From RUG369 sp963628165 (GTDB lineage: Bacteria > Planctomycetota > Planctomycetia > Pirellulales > Thermoguttaceae), in NCBI GenBank assembly GCA_963628165.1, contig CAVGEG010000001.1:1-64000 (forward strand): a stretch of 64,000 nt of DNA, given 5' to 3'. Made by a program: the position numbers and the translations under genes. Positions 52,227 through 61,151 of the stretch are shown piece after piece (the first letter of the stretch is position 1; the number at the start of each line of letters is the position of its first letter). The notes under the pieces were generated by a model that was given only the letters and a program-made list of their open reading frames with translations, was not told the origin of the DNA and did not search any database.

Positions 52227-54147
52227 TTAGAAATCGAGCAAATCGGGGAAATCGTCTGGAACCGACGGCGGCGTCGCTTCTTCGGACTCGAGCTCCGCCG
52301 GATCCATGTTCCCCCATTCGTCGAGGAGCGCGTCCGCGCTTGCGGGGGGCGTGACGGAGCCCGGAGTAATCGCGTAAGGCGTCGAGGACTGTCCCTGGGC
52401 GGCGGCGTTCGGCGTAAAGGTCTGACTGAGCGCGGCGTTTTGTCCCAACGTCGCCGCTTGCCCCTGACTCGTTAGGTTCGGCGCGAGCCCCTGATTCTGG
52501 AATGTCGCTACATTCTGGCTCTGCGCGGGAGCGACGCCCTGCGCGGCGAGATTCGACGCGGCGTTTTGTCCCAACGTCGCCGCTTGCCCCTGACTCGTTA
52601 GGTTCGGCGCGAGCCCCTGATTCTGGAATGTCGCTACATTCTGGCTCTGCGCGGGAGCGACGCCCTGCGCGGCGAGATTCGACGCGGCGTTTTGTCCCAA
52701 CGTCGCCGCTTGCCCCTGACTCGTTAGGTTCGACGCGAGCCCCTGATTCTGCGCCGTCGCGTATCCCTGATTAGCAAGGTTTTGCGCGACATTTGGCGTC
52801 GTCGTCGGCAGTTGTCCCTGAGCGTTCAGAGACGCCGGCGCGTTTTGCGATTGGTCGACGGTTAAAGTCGCGGCGTTTTGACGCGCCAAGAGACTTTGAG
52901 CGAAGGCAGAGTCCGACGCCGGGAGAACTTCCGGCTCCCCGTTGGCGGGCAAGACGAGTTGCGGCTGAGCGTATTGTCGCGTCGTCATTGCGATGCGCGT
53001 TTCAGGATGAGCGACGGTTGATTTCGCCGCGTTCTGACCGACGGCGGTCGGGAAAGGGACGATTCCGGCGTTTTCCGCGACTTCTTTTTCTGCNNNNNNN
53101 NNNCGACGCGGTCGCGTTTTCGTCAAGCGCGAATTGCGCGCCGTTGTTTTGGTTCAGTTCGTCGGAACGCACGGGGGAGTAATTTGCGGCGGCAGCGTTT
53201 GCGGAGTCGGTTGATTGAGGCGTCGCGGTTTCTTCTTGGACTTGGGACGAGTTTTTGTTCTTTTCGCCAAGATCAACGTGTTTGGCGTTGAGGTCGGTGG
53301 GGAGTTGGAAAACGGTCGCTTCGATCTTTGAAGAGTCGTTGAGGACGGGGGTTCCGAGATCGATTAGCAAAACGTCTCCGGTGCGCAGGCATCGAATCGA
53401 CGCTTTTTTCGGCATGACGACTCCCGCGGATTCGATCAGTTGCGGTTCTGTTACGAGTACGGAGATAAAGGTCTCGCCCTGCGGATTTTGGACATCTTGT
53501 CGCTTGATTGCCGCCGTTCCCGACTCGACGTAGATTCGTTTCTTATAGACTCCTTCTTGACGTTTGCAATTAACGGTGAGAAGGATGGATCCGTTGTTTT
53601 GTTTTTCCGGTTCGTCGGCGAGATCTTCTTCCTTGATCTCTATGATTCCCAAGGCTTCCGGGAACCACGTCGGATCGACGGGAATGACTTCCGCGAGGGG
53701 CGTCTGAGAATATTCTTCAAGTTGGCAAGAATAGAGATTGTCGGAATCCTGCATGGAATTCCAATACCAGAACATATCGCCGTCGCAACCGCAGTCGACG
53801 ACGCGACCGAGGAGCCCCGCCGTACCGACAAGCCTGAACTTGCTCGGACGTTCGTACAAGAGTCGGCAATTCGCCCAACCGGGTTGGTTTTGAACGCCGA
53901 TGGAGGCGTTTGCGGCGTAAATAGACTTTATCTTAGAACTATTGTCGTTAATCGCTTTCAAGAGCTCGCTCGTCGTCGGATTTTCACCAACGACCTTAGG
54001 GAGAGAGACTTTCTTGGTCGTCTGGCATCCGAAGAGCAGGAGCGTCGCGAGGCAAAGCCAAGTAAGCGCGTAGGGTGCGTTGAACGCAAAATGTCCTTCA
54101 GGAGACGTTTTGCGCCGTCGCGACGATTTTTGTGCGAGCGTTGACAT
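52227..54147 (-). CDS. Lipoprotein with a LolA-like domain and a Gln/Ala/Asn repeat tail, split by a scaffold gap
   Basis: The N-terminus has a lipobox (ATLLLFGCQTTKK). The first 310 residues form a LolA/DUF4292-like beta-rich domain (STSELLKAINDNSSKIKSI-type start, CRLLYERPSKFRLVGTAG, ASIRCLRTGDVLLIDLGTP). A low-complexity region follows, then ten N at 53094-53103. Beyond them the tail continues AEKEVAENAGIVPFP and includes 42-residue repeats (AAQGVAPAQSQNVATFQNQG and on) to the acidic end. The frame of the tail fits only if the true gap is a multiple of three bases, so the apparent break is artificial. A TTG at 54159 is an alternative start. The likely place is the outer membrane; function unknown. 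Confidence 0.75.
52431..52751 (-). repeat. 126-bp tandem repeat, about 2.5 copies
   Basis: Units start near 52429, 52555 and 52681 (the last one partial). The first two are nearly identical; the third differs by one base before it ends. Each unit codes 42 residues rich in Gln, Ala and Asn in the lipoprotein tail. Confidence 0.95.
53094..53103. other. Scaffold gap (10 N) inside the repeat-bearing lipoprotein gene
   Basis: The two flanks read in one frame only if the true gap length is a multiple of three, so ten is wrong. Confidence 0.95.
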
Positions 54148-54348
54148 GTCGGTTTTCAAGTTCTAACGGCGCCGCGAGCGTTCCATCCTGGAGCGCGAAA
54201 CGGCTGATCGATATTATGCGTCGTCGCAACGACAGACGCCGTCCATGGCGAAGTTTTTCGAGACCGCCGATAACTAACGTCGCATCGTAACCTATTGAGG
54301 AACGCGCGACAAGCTCAATATTTCAAAAAGTCGCGACTCTTGCGCGAA

Positions 54349-54963
54349 TTATTCTTCAGGCGCGGCAAAATCGTCGGGGGAGGGCTCGGTGAAAGGCGTC
54401 GAGAGCTGAACGTTTTCGGGGTGGTCGAGAATATCGACGAGCTTTTTTTGAACGTCGTCCATCTCCTCTTGGGTCATGCGTACGACGGGGACGGCGTAGC
54501 AGGCGTCGTTTCTTGACGAATAGACGAAGATCGAGTCATGACGAGCGTTTTCTTTATCTTTTTGCTGAGCGCGGGCGTTTTCAAACTCAAAGCGAAAGAC
54601 ACGGCGACGGACTAGCAGAAGAGCGAGCGCGTAAAGGAGACGCCTTTCCTCAGGCTTGAAGAGTAGCTCTTCGAAGAGGGAGACAAGGGCGTCGTTGGGG
54701 GAGAGGGCCTTCTTGCGTTCGTCGGTCGGGTGCGGCGAAGGAACGCGAGAGGACCACCACGCGAGGGTAGCGTCAGGGCGTTGGAAACTTTTCCACGCCT
54801 TGACGCATAGATCTTTGCGGACGAGTTCCCCTTGATCGTAATATAAAATGGAGTAGATTTTTTCCCCAGGCGTAAATTTGCGTCCGGTTTCTGAACAGGT
54901 TTTTGACGCTTTGGGGGAACCTCCAGGAGGAAGAACCGAGAGTTCGAAGATATTGGATTTCAT
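54349..54963 (-). CDS. Hypothetical protein with an N-terminal Cys-based motif
   Basis: A 204-residue soluble protein. Near residue 22 it has CSETGRKFTPGEKIYSILYY, which looks like a small metal- or fold-stabilising motif. A WxxxxxRPDATLAWW stretch follows. The middle is helical (LLYALALLLVRRRVFRFEFE), with a segment YSSRNDACYAVPVV after it. Similar proteins may be common in planctomycetes, but I cannot name the family. GGAG lies seven bases before the ATG. It lies 200 bases upstream of the lipoprotein gene, on the same strand. Confidence 0.7.
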   Translation of the reverse strand: MKSNIFELSVLPPGGSPKASKTCSETGRKFTPGEKIYSILYYDQGELVRKDLCVKAWKSFQRPDATLAWWSSRVPSPHPTDERKKALSPNDALVSLFEELLFKPEERRLLYALALLLVRRRVFRFEFENARAQQKDKENARHDSIFVYSSRNDACYAVPVVRMTQEEMDDVQKKLVDILDHPENVQLSTPFTEPSPDDFAAPEE

Positions 54964-55102
54964 GGGGACTCCTCATATGCCGAATATGTAGAAGGGCGTG
55001 ATGAACGTAACCTTTTCTGTTTCAAAAAACAATCTCAATAGTTAGCGAAACTCGTCGCTTGAACTTTAACTGCGTTTTTTAGAAAAGGCGTGAAAATTCC
55101 TC

Positions 55103-55130
55103 TTGTCGACGTCGTAAGAGCTGATACAAT
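55103..55130 (+). promoter_or_regulatory. Promoter of tRNA-Leu
   Basis: TTGTCG and TACAAT are separated by 16 bases and end 30 bases before the tRNA. Confidence 0.65.
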
Positions 55131-55160
55131 ACGAGACATAGCGGGTAACCGTTCGGAAAA

Positions 55161-55244
55161 GCCGGACTGGCGGAATTGGCAGACGCGATGGATTCAAAAT
55201 CCATTGCCCGCGAGGGCGTCTCGGTTCGAGTCCGAGGTTCGGTA
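55161..55244 (+). tRNA. tRNA-Leu(CAA)
   Basis: Cloverleaf with acceptor GCCGGAC/GTTCGGT (one G-U pair at position 1), D-arm, anticodon stem ATGGA/TCCAT and loop TTCAAAA with anticodon CAA at 55195-55197, a long type II variable arm (TGCCCGCGAGGGCGT) and T-arm CTCGGTTCGAGTCCGAG. The 3' CCA is not encoded. It reads UUG Leu codons. Confidence 0.93.
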
Positions 55245-55247
55245 CTA

Positions 55248-55279
55248 AAGCCTGACGAGAATATCGTCGGGCTTTTTTT
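55248..55279 (+). terminator. Terminator of tRNA-Leu
   Basis: An 11-bp stem (55248-55258 with 55264-55274, one G-U) with a five-base loop, then seven T. Confidence 0.9.
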
Positions 55280-55312
55280 GTGACTGGGGCGTCACAAAGA
55301 GCGAAAAGCGGA

Positions 55313-55318
55313 TATAAT
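55313..55318 (+). promoter_or_regulatory. Possible -10 element of the dapA unit
   Basis: A consensus TATAAT stands 116 bases before the dapA ATG. The -35 region (GTCACA or CGTCAC) is poor. Confidence 0.45.
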
Positions 55319-55434
55319 GAGCCGCTAAGAATATATTGACGCCGAGCGCGCGTGAATGCGCGCTGTACAGGAAAATGCGAGTTGCGCAGACGCGAGAGGC
55401 TAGGCGTCACGTTTATCATATCAGGGAGAAGTAG

Positions 55435-56328
55435 ATGAAAACGCGCGCTGAGGGTTTTTCTGGATTAACCGTCGCGATGACGACGCCCTTCAAGAATGGC
55501 AAAATTGATTTTGACGCTTTAGCCCAGCAGGTTGAGTTTCTTGTCGACGCGGGCGCGACGGCTCTTTCTCCGACGGGAACGACGGGGGAATCCCCAACGT
55601 TGACGCATGAGGAACAGCACGAGGTGATTCGCAAGACCGTCGAATTCGTCGCTGGTCGCGCGAAAGTACTCGCCGGGACGGGCTCCAATAATACGGAGGA
55701 AGCGCTTTCGCTTACGCGTTACGCGGCTTCGGCGGGCGCGGACGCGGCGCTTGTCATTACCCCTTACTACAACAAGCCGACGCAGGAAGGAATGTATCTT
55801 CATTTCCGCAAAATCGCCGAGTCCGTAGATCTCCCGATCTGCGTGTACAACGTTCCTGGACGCACCGGAAAAGCGATCGAGCCAGAGACGATTGTTCGCC
55901 TTGCGGAACTCAAGAATATCGCGATGGTGAAGGAAGCGTCCGGCTCTATGGACGCCGCGTCGAAGATCGTCGCGTCGACCGATTTGACGGTGCTTTCGGG
56001 GGACGACAGTTTAACGCTTCCCTTCATGTCGTTGGGAGCGAAGGGCGTCGTTTCCGTGGTCGGAAATTTCGCGCCGCGCGATCTCGTCGCGCTTTGCGCC
56101 GCGATGAATCAAGGAAATCTTGAAGAAGCGCGCCGCCTGCATTATCGCCTCTTGCCGTTGTGTCGCGACATGCTCTCCTTGGCGACGAACCCCATCCCGG
56201 TGAAAAAAGCGATGCAGCTTCTCGGACGCGGCACCGGCGAGCTTCGTCTCCCAATGACGGAGTTGGAGCCCGCGCTGACCGAACGTTTGCGACGCTCTTT
56301 GGTCGAATATGGACTCCTCGCGGAGTGA
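55435..56328 (+). CDS. dapA: 4-hydroxy-tetrahydrodipicolinate synthase
   Basis: Joins pyruvate and aspartate semialdehyde in lysine and diaminopimelate synthesis. The 297-residue enzyme has the family blocks TVAMTTPFKNGKIDF, SPTGTTGESPTLTHEE, VITPYYNKPTQEG with the catalytic Tyr, and AMVKEASGSM with the Schiff-base Lys. Length and spacing are standard. AGGGAGAAG precedes the ATG. It is followed 49 bases later by ruvA on the same strand; diaminopimelate would feed peptidoglycan synthesis. Confidence 0.96.
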   Translation: MKTRAEGFSGLTVAMTTPFKNGKIDFDALAQQVEFLVDAGATALSPTGTTGESPTLTHEEQHEVIRKTVEFVAGRAKVLAGTGSNNTEEALSLTRYAASAGADAALVITPYYNKPTQEGMYLHFRKIAESVDLPICVYNVPGRTGKAIEPETIVRLAELKNIAMVKEASGSMDAASKIVASTDLTVLSGDDSLTLPFMSLGAKGVVSVVGNFAPRDLVALCAAMNQGNLEEARRLHYRLLPLCRDMLSLATNPIPVKKAMQLLGRGTGELRLPMTELEPALTERLRRSLVEYGLLAE

Positions 56329-56377
56329 TTCGACAACTTGGATCTTTCTTTTAACGGATTGAGAGAAAGCTGATAGC

Positions 56378-57016
56378 ATGATAGTGAAAATCACAGGCAA
56401 GCTTGTCGCGCTATACGACGAGCGCGCGATAATCGAGGCTCCCCCGTTCGAGTACGAGACGCTGATCCCGGAGTTCACGCGGCGTCAACTTCAGGGGGAA
56501 CTTCAGAAGACGATCTCTCTCTTTACGATCGAGTATATCGACGGCAATCCAGGTCAAGGACGGCTAACGCCGCGCCTTTTGGGCTTTTTGACCGAGGTGG
56601 AGCGAGAGTTTTTCGAAATCTTTTGTAGCGTCGACGGGGTCGGCGTTAAGAAAGCTTTGCGCGCGATGGTTCGTCCGGTGCGCGAAATAGCGTCGGCGAT
56701 CGAGGAACAAGACGTGAAGAGCCTTTCGCGTCTTCCCGGCGTCGGCCCGGCGACCGCGGAGCGAATCGTCGCGAAGTTGCGACGCAAGGTTCCTAAGTTT
56801 GCGTTGATGGCGGCTCGACCGAATGAAGCGGAGCTCGTTTCTCAAGACGGAACCGCGGTTTCGGACGTCGTCACGGAAACTTTTGAAGCTCTTCTTTCTC
56901 TTGGACACGGCGAGGCGGAAGCGCGCCGGATGATTGATTCGGTTCTCGAAGGCTCGAAGAAGAAATTCAAAGACTCCGCGGATCTGATTCAAGCGATCTA
57001 TATGAACAATCGTTAA
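56378..57016 (+). CDS. ruvA: Holliday junction DNA helicase subunit RuvA
   Basis: Binds Holliday junctions as a tetramer and loads RuvB. The 212-residue protein has the N-terminal OB fold (MIVKITGKLVALYDERAII), helix-hairpin-helix motifs (FEIFCSVDGVGVKKALRAM and SRLPGVGPATAERIVAKLRR) and the C-terminal three-helix domain that contacts RuvB (TETFEALLSLGHGEAEARRM). The OB fold looks slightly divergent from E. coli. ruvB follows 35 bases later. Confidence 0.95.
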   Translation: MIVKITGKLVALYDERAIIEAPPFEYETLIPEFTRRQLQGELQKTISLFTIEYIDGNPGQGRLTPRLLGFLTEVEREFFEIFCSVDGVGVKKALRAMVRPVREIASAIEEQDVKSLSRLPGVGPATAERIVAKLRRKVPKFALMAARPNEAELVSQDGTAVSDVVTETFEALLSLGHGEAEARRMIDSVLEGSKKKFKDSADLIQAIYMNNR

Positions 57017-57051
57017 AGCGTTCTTCGATGACGTGATAATGGCGGCTAGCA

Positions 57052-58158
57052 ATGTCGAGAAAAGTGGTTTTAGGGGGCGATTTCAACGACGATTCCCCCG
57101 TTGACTCGCGGCAAGAATCGGCGTACGTCGATTCGTTTTCTTTGGCGAATACGCCCGAGGACGACGCGGCGCTACGTCCGACGCGCATGTTTGACATGGT
57201 CGGGCAACGCGAAGTTTACGAACGCGTATCGATCGCCGTTAAAGCTTCTCAGAAGCGCGGCGAGACTCTTGGACATATCCTTTTCGACGGTCCTCCGGGC
57301 CTCGGAAAGACGACTTTTGCCACGTGCATTCCGCGCGAGTTAGGCGTCGATTTTCAGATCGCCAACGGCGCGACGATGCGCGCTCCTAAGGATATTGTCC
57401 CATATTTAACCAACGCCCAGGAAGGGTCGGTTCTCTTTATCGACGAAATTCACCGTATGCAAAAGACCGTTGAAGAATTCCTCTATCCCGCGATGGAGGA
57501 TTTTCGTATCGACGTCTCAATGGGGGAGGGCGTCAACGCGCGCACGCTGAATATTCCTCTCAAACCCTTTACGCTCATCGGCGCGACGACGCGCACGGGT
57601 CTTATTTCCGCGCCTCTGCGCGATCGTTTTCAAATGCGCGAGCATCTCGATTTTTATACCGTCGAAGAGCTTGCCGAAATCGTGAGACGAAACGCGAAGA
57701 AGTTGCATACGGAACTGGACGACGAAGCGGCCTTCGAAATCGCCCGACGTAGTCGAGGCACCCCGCGCTTGGCGAACAATCGTCTGCGATGGGTTCGCGA
57801 TTACGCCGACGCGAAGGCGGACGGCGTCGTGACGTATGAGGTCGCGCAGGCCGCGCTGAAGATGCAGGGGATCGACGAAGAAGGACTCGATCAGCTCGAT
57901 CGTAAATTCTTAGAAACGATCTGGCGCGTCTTCCAGGGGGGGCCCGTCGGCGTCGAAGCGGTCGCTCACACTATGAACGTCGCCCCCGACTCTCTCGTCG
58001 ACGAAGTGGAACCCTATCTTTTGCGAAGCGAATTGTTGATCCGAACCCCGCGCGGGCGAAGATTGACCGCGAAGGGCTTAAAACATATTGGCGTCGATCC
58101 CGGCGATTTTGAATGGAATCGATTGCGTAACGACAACCTTAATTTCTTTAAATTCTGA
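57052..58158 (+). CDS. ruvB: Holliday junction branch migration helicase RuvB
   Basis: Hexameric AAA+ ATPase that drives branch migration with RuvA. The 368-residue protein has Walker A FDGPPGLGKTTFA at about residues 77-87, Walker B LFIDEIHR, sensor I LIGATTRTGLIS and the arginine region APLRDRFQ. The C-terminal winged helix (RVFQGGPVGVEAVAHTMN) is complete. The N-terminal 45 residues are longer and more acidic than in E. coli. Adjacent to ruvA, as in many bacteria, but no ruvC is seen here. Confidence 0.97.
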   Translation: MSRKVVLGGDFNDDSPVDSRQESAYVDSFSLANTPEDDAALRPTRMFDMVGQREVYERVSIAVKASQKRGETLGHILFDGPPGLGKTTFATCIPRELGVDFQIANGATMRAPKDIVPYLTNAQEGSVLFIDEIHRMQKTVEEFLYPAMEDFRIDVSMGEGVNARTLNIPLKPFTLIGATTRTGLISAPLRDRFQMREHLDFYTVEELAEIVRRNAKKLHTELDDEAAFEIARRSRGTPRLANNRLRWVRDYADAKADGVVTYEVAQAALKMQGIDEEGLDQLDRKFLETIWRVFQGGPVGVEAVAHTMNVAPDSLVDEVEPYLLRSELLIRTPRGRRLTAKGLKHIGVDPGDFEWNRLRNDNLNFFKF

Positions 58159-58191
58159 CGTGCGATCGCGCGTCCAGGAGTTTATCAAGTA

Positions 58192-59061
58192 ATGTCCACC
58201 AATGAAGAACCTAAACCGTATTTGATTACCGATCCTAGCGAGATGAGCCGTCGAGTGGACGAATTGCGTCGACAGGGCAAAAGGATCGGGCTTGTTCCCA
58301 CGATGGGAGCCTTGCACTTAGGGCATCTGAGCCTCGCTATCGCCTCCAAAAACGAATGCGACGTTACGATCGTTTCCGATTTTGTGAATCCGACGCAGTT
58401 CGCGCCGGGTGAAGATTACGACAAGTATCCGCGCACGCTTGACGCGGATATCGATCTCCTTTCGAAAATCGAGACGGACTTCATCTTTGCGCCGAAGCCT
58501 TCCGGTATGTATCCGCGCGGTTTCGACGCGACCGTTCATATCGGCGGCGTCACCGGTCTCCTAGAGGGTTCTTTCCGTCCAACGCACTTCGACGGGGTCG
58601 CTCTCGTCGTATTGAAGCTCTTTAATATCACGCGCGCGGACGTCGCGTATTTTGGTCAGAAGGACTATCAACAGGTTCAAGTCGTCAAAAAGATGGTCAG
58701 GGACTTGAACGTTTCGACGAAAATCGACATGCGTCCGATTCTTCGCGAGCGCGACGGACTGGCGATGAGTAGTCGTAACCAGTATCTTTCCAATGACGAA
58801 CGCCAGCAAGCGGTAGTCTTGAATAAAGCGCTTGAAGAGGCGAAACGATTGATAACGGGGGGCGAGCGCGAATCTAGCGTGATTTACGACGCTATGCGCG
58901 CGATCATCGAAACCGCGCCGAGCGCGTCGATCGATTATATGCACATTGGCGATCCGACGAGTCTTCGTGAAATGGAACGCGTATGCGGCAACGTTGTGGT
59001 TCTGCTTGCCGTTCGCGTCGGCGCCACGCGTCTGATCGACAATATTTTGATTGAGAAATGA
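58192..59061 (+). CDS. panC: Pantoate-beta-alanine ligase
   Basis: Makes pantothenate from pantoate, beta-alanine and ATP. The 289-residue enzyme shows PTMGALHLGHLSLA with the HLGH-type ATP site, FVNPTQFAPGEDYDKYPRT, DVAYFGQKDYQQVQVVKKMV and ILRERDGLAMSSRNQYLS. All catalytic blocks are present. CCAGGAG lies 12 bases before the ATG. It ends the dapA-ruvA-ruvB-panC row at a strong bidirectional terminator. Confidence 0.96.
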   Translation: MSTNEEPKPYLITDPSEMSRRVDELRRQGKRIGLVPTMGALHLGHLSLAIASKNECDVTIVSDFVNPTQFAPGEDYDKYPRTLDADIDLLSKIETDFIFAPKPSGMYPRGFDATVHIGGVTGLLEGSFRPTHFDGVALVVLKLFNITRADVAYFGQKDYQQVQVVKKMVRDLNVSTKIDMRPILRERDGLAMSSRNQYLSNDERQQAVVLNKALEEAKRLITGGERESSVIYDAMRAIIETAPSASIDYMHIGDPTSLREMERVCGNVVVLLAVRVGATRLIDNILIEK

Positions 59062-59075
59062 CGAGAGTTCTTGCT

Positions 59076-59119
59076 AAAAAAGAGCGCCGATTCGTAGCGA
59101 AACAAATCGGCGCTTTTTT
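59076..59119. terminator. Bidirectional terminator between panC and the VOC gene
   Basis: A perfect 10-bp stem (AGCGCCGATT at 59083-59092 with AATCGGCGCT at 59105-59114) is flanked by a run of A on the left and six T on the right, so it serves both convergent genes. Confidence 0.92.
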
Positions 59120-59138
59120 ATTTGAGGAGCAACGAGAC

Positions 59139-59465
59139 TCAGAAGCGTTCCATGAGTTCAACTCCAAGACCGTTGGCTTCGATGAAGGCAACTTTTAGTC
59201 CGGGCATGGCGACAAAGGGTTCGACGAGGACTTTATATCCCTTCATGGCTTCTTCGAGATTATCGCATTCGTAAGCAACGTGCGCCTGCTTCTGGAGAAT
59301 CTCGGGGAAGCAACTGCCTTCTTCGAACTGCAACCATTCGACGGAGAAGGGCTCGTCGTTAAAGTCGTTGATATGGACTTTAGAGCCTTCAAGATAGGTG
59401 GAAAGGTCGGTGCGACCCTGAGTCGGAATACCGATATGGCTAAAACGAAGTCCTTCTTTAAGCAT
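59139..59465 (-). CDS. VOC (glyoxalase/bleomycin-resistance-like) small protein
   Basis: A 108-residue single-domain protein. FSHIGIPTQGRTD at the N-terminus and HVAYECDNLEEAMKGYKVL in the second half, with IEANGLGVELME at the end, follow the beta-alpha-beta-beta pattern of the vicinal-oxygen-chelate fold. The first His and the final Glu are possible metal ligands. Its substrate is unknown. It lies 70 bases downstream of the cupin gene on the same strand and may share its transcript. Confidence 0.8.
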   Translation of the reverse strand: MLKEGLRFSHIGIPTQGRTDLSTYLEGSKVHINDFNDEPFSVEWLQFEEGSCFPEILQKQAHVAYECDNLEEAMKGYKVLVEPFVAMPGLKVAFIEANGLGVELMERF

Positions 59466-59536
59466 AGTTTGAGACCTTTTTCTAAGAGTTAAAGGGGAAG
59501 ACGCGGTAATAGCGTTCCATTAGGGACGACCAACTA

Positions 59537-60259
59537 TTACGGATGGGCCTTGGGATTGGTGAACTTGAGGCCGTCCATGCTGTGATAGCAAGCGTATTCG
59601 GTGACGACGGCGCCTTCGGAACCGGCCATCATGAAGTGAGGAGCGCACAGTTCGCCGAGACGATCCTGATCGCCGACGGTCATATACTTAAAGTTATAGC
59701 AAGAGATCGCGTTGGCGTCGAGCTGGCTCTTGGGGAGCATGGCGAGGACTTGAGGGGTCTTTTCACCGCCGAAGGAGAAGTTGTAGATGCTACCGTGACG
59801 GACTTGCCAAGCTTCGTGCTTCGCGGGGAGTCCTTCGGCGGCTTCATGGCGATGTTCGGGGATCATCTGGCCGGGAAGGAGGTAGATGTCGTGTCCGAAA
59901 TAACGGTATTCTTTGTCGTTGAAGAAGAAGATGCCGCCCATGCCGACGTGCGCAAAATCGCCAAGACCGAAATCGGCAACCCAGAAGTTGGGGTTAGAGC
60001 GAAGAGAATCCGCGATGGAATAATTCATCTCTTCGAACATCTCGTAATAGGCCTGGAAAGCCTTGTCTTGCTGGAAAACGCCGTCCTTGTAGAAAAAGTC
60101 GTTATCGTATTTCATGCTTTTGCCTTTACTAGCGCTAATGTTGATTGGTTCATTGGAAGTCTTCGCGTCGTCAGCCAGGAGAGTGCTTCCTGTGAGGTTG
60201 ACGAAGCCAACGCTGGCCGCGCCGCCGACAAACGCTTTCAACAGATCTCTTCTATTCAT
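59537..60259 (-). CDS. Exported cupin-domain protein (sugar-isomerase-like)
   Basis: A 240-residue protein with a signal that contains a twin Arg (MNRRDLLKAFVGGAAS), suggesting Tat export. The core IYLLPGQMIPEHRHEAAEG, then KHEAWQVRHGSIYNFSFGG, is a cupin metal site with the H-x-H plus Glu arrangement, similar in outline to D-lyxose isomerase-type cupins. The tail CYHSMDGLKFTNP gives a further His. It may isomerise or bind a sugar in the periplasm; the family call is tentative. AGGAG lies ten bases before the ATG. Confidence 0.75.
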   Translation of the reverse strand: MNRRDLLKAFVGGAASVGFVNLTGSTLLADDAKTSNEPINISASKGKSMKYDNDFFYKDGVFQQDKAFQAYYEMFEEMNYSIADSLRSNPNFWVADFGLGDFAHVGMGGIFFFNDKEYRYFGHDIYLLPGQMIPEHRHEAAEGLPAKHEAWQVRHGSIYNFSFGGEKTPQVLAMLPKSQLDANAISCYNFKYMTVGDQDRLGELCAPHFMMAGSEGAVVTEYACYHSMDGLKFTNPKAHP

Positions 60260-60536
60260 TGGAAAAAGCTCCTAGTCGGACGAGCCGACTTTTATGGTCT
60301 TGCGCGAAGCGAATCGGTCTCCGCGTTTGCTACGCGCGACGGTTGACGAGCGCACGCGCCAAGAGTATACTTTGTCGCACCCGCTAACAAGCAGCGAATA
60401 ACGAAAAACTATTGGTAGAGTATATTGATTCTTGATCCTGTTTGCAAGTTTTTTTTTCAATTGAGACCTTTTTTCGTACAAATTTCACTTTTTTCAGAGG
60501 TTCGCGAGATATATTAAATTCTTGCAGAGAACGTTT

Positions 60537-60875
60537 ATGGCAAAAGAAAAATCACCCGCAGATCCGTGTTTAGTCGCGTCGATTGTATTAGAAACGCGTT
60601 CCGAGGGAGTCTATCTGCCCGTTAAAGCGCAACCCGGCGCGGGACGCAACGAACTTCGAGGGGCGCAAGACGGCGCTCTTAAGGTTTGCGTGACGCAAGT
60701 TGCGGAAAAAGGGAAGGCGAATAAAGCGATCGTCGAAATTTTGTCGAAGTCGCTGAAGCTACGCAAGTCGCAGATTTCCCTCGCGTCGGGGGAATTGGCG
60801 AGTCAGAAGAAGTTTCTGATTACGGAAATAGATGAGTCTGAGCTTCGCGATAAGCTGGCGATGGCTCTTTCCTGA
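60537..60875 (+). CDS. DUF167/YggU family protein
   Basis: A 112-residue protein that matches the YggU family: GVYLPVKAQPGAGRNEL, ALKVCVTQVAEKGKANKAIVE and IEILSKSLKLRKSQISL-type helices. Function unknown in all bacteria. The ATG at 60537 is preferred to an in-frame TTG at 60522. The start has only GAGAACG upstream. It is a single-gene unit and differs from most relatives by a short N-terminal extension. Confidence 0.9.
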   Translation: MAKEKSPADPCLVASIVLETRSEGVYLPVKAQPGAGRNELRGAQDGALKVCVTQVAEKGKANKAIVEILSKSLKLRKSQISLASGELASQKKFLITEIDESELRDKLAMALS

Positions 60876-60966
60876 GAATCGTCAAATCGAGACGTTAAGA
60901 AGCAAAAGATAGAGAAAATGGGCGAATTGTTAAAACGTCGGCTCTTTTCTTTGGGTCACAATCTGT

Positions 60967-60972
60967 TATAAT
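60967..60972 (+). promoter_or_regulatory. Possible -10 element for the LRR lipoprotein
   Basis: A consensus TATAAT with a weak -35 (TTTTCT region). It would leave a leader of about 170 bases before the ATG at 61152; I see nothing distinctive in that leader. Confidence 0.45.
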
Positions 60973-61151
60973 GCAGAAAATTTGGTCATCGACGCTCTAG
61001 GCGAATCTTTTTGAATATGGAAGAATCGCGAACGGGGCGGTTTGATCGCTTATATGGCGCGCGTTGGAGTCGTAGGCTCTCATCGAAGGCGTTTGTTGTA
61101 TAGTTGGCGCCGGCAGGTTGTAAATCGGCGTGATTCAGGAGTATTAACCAG

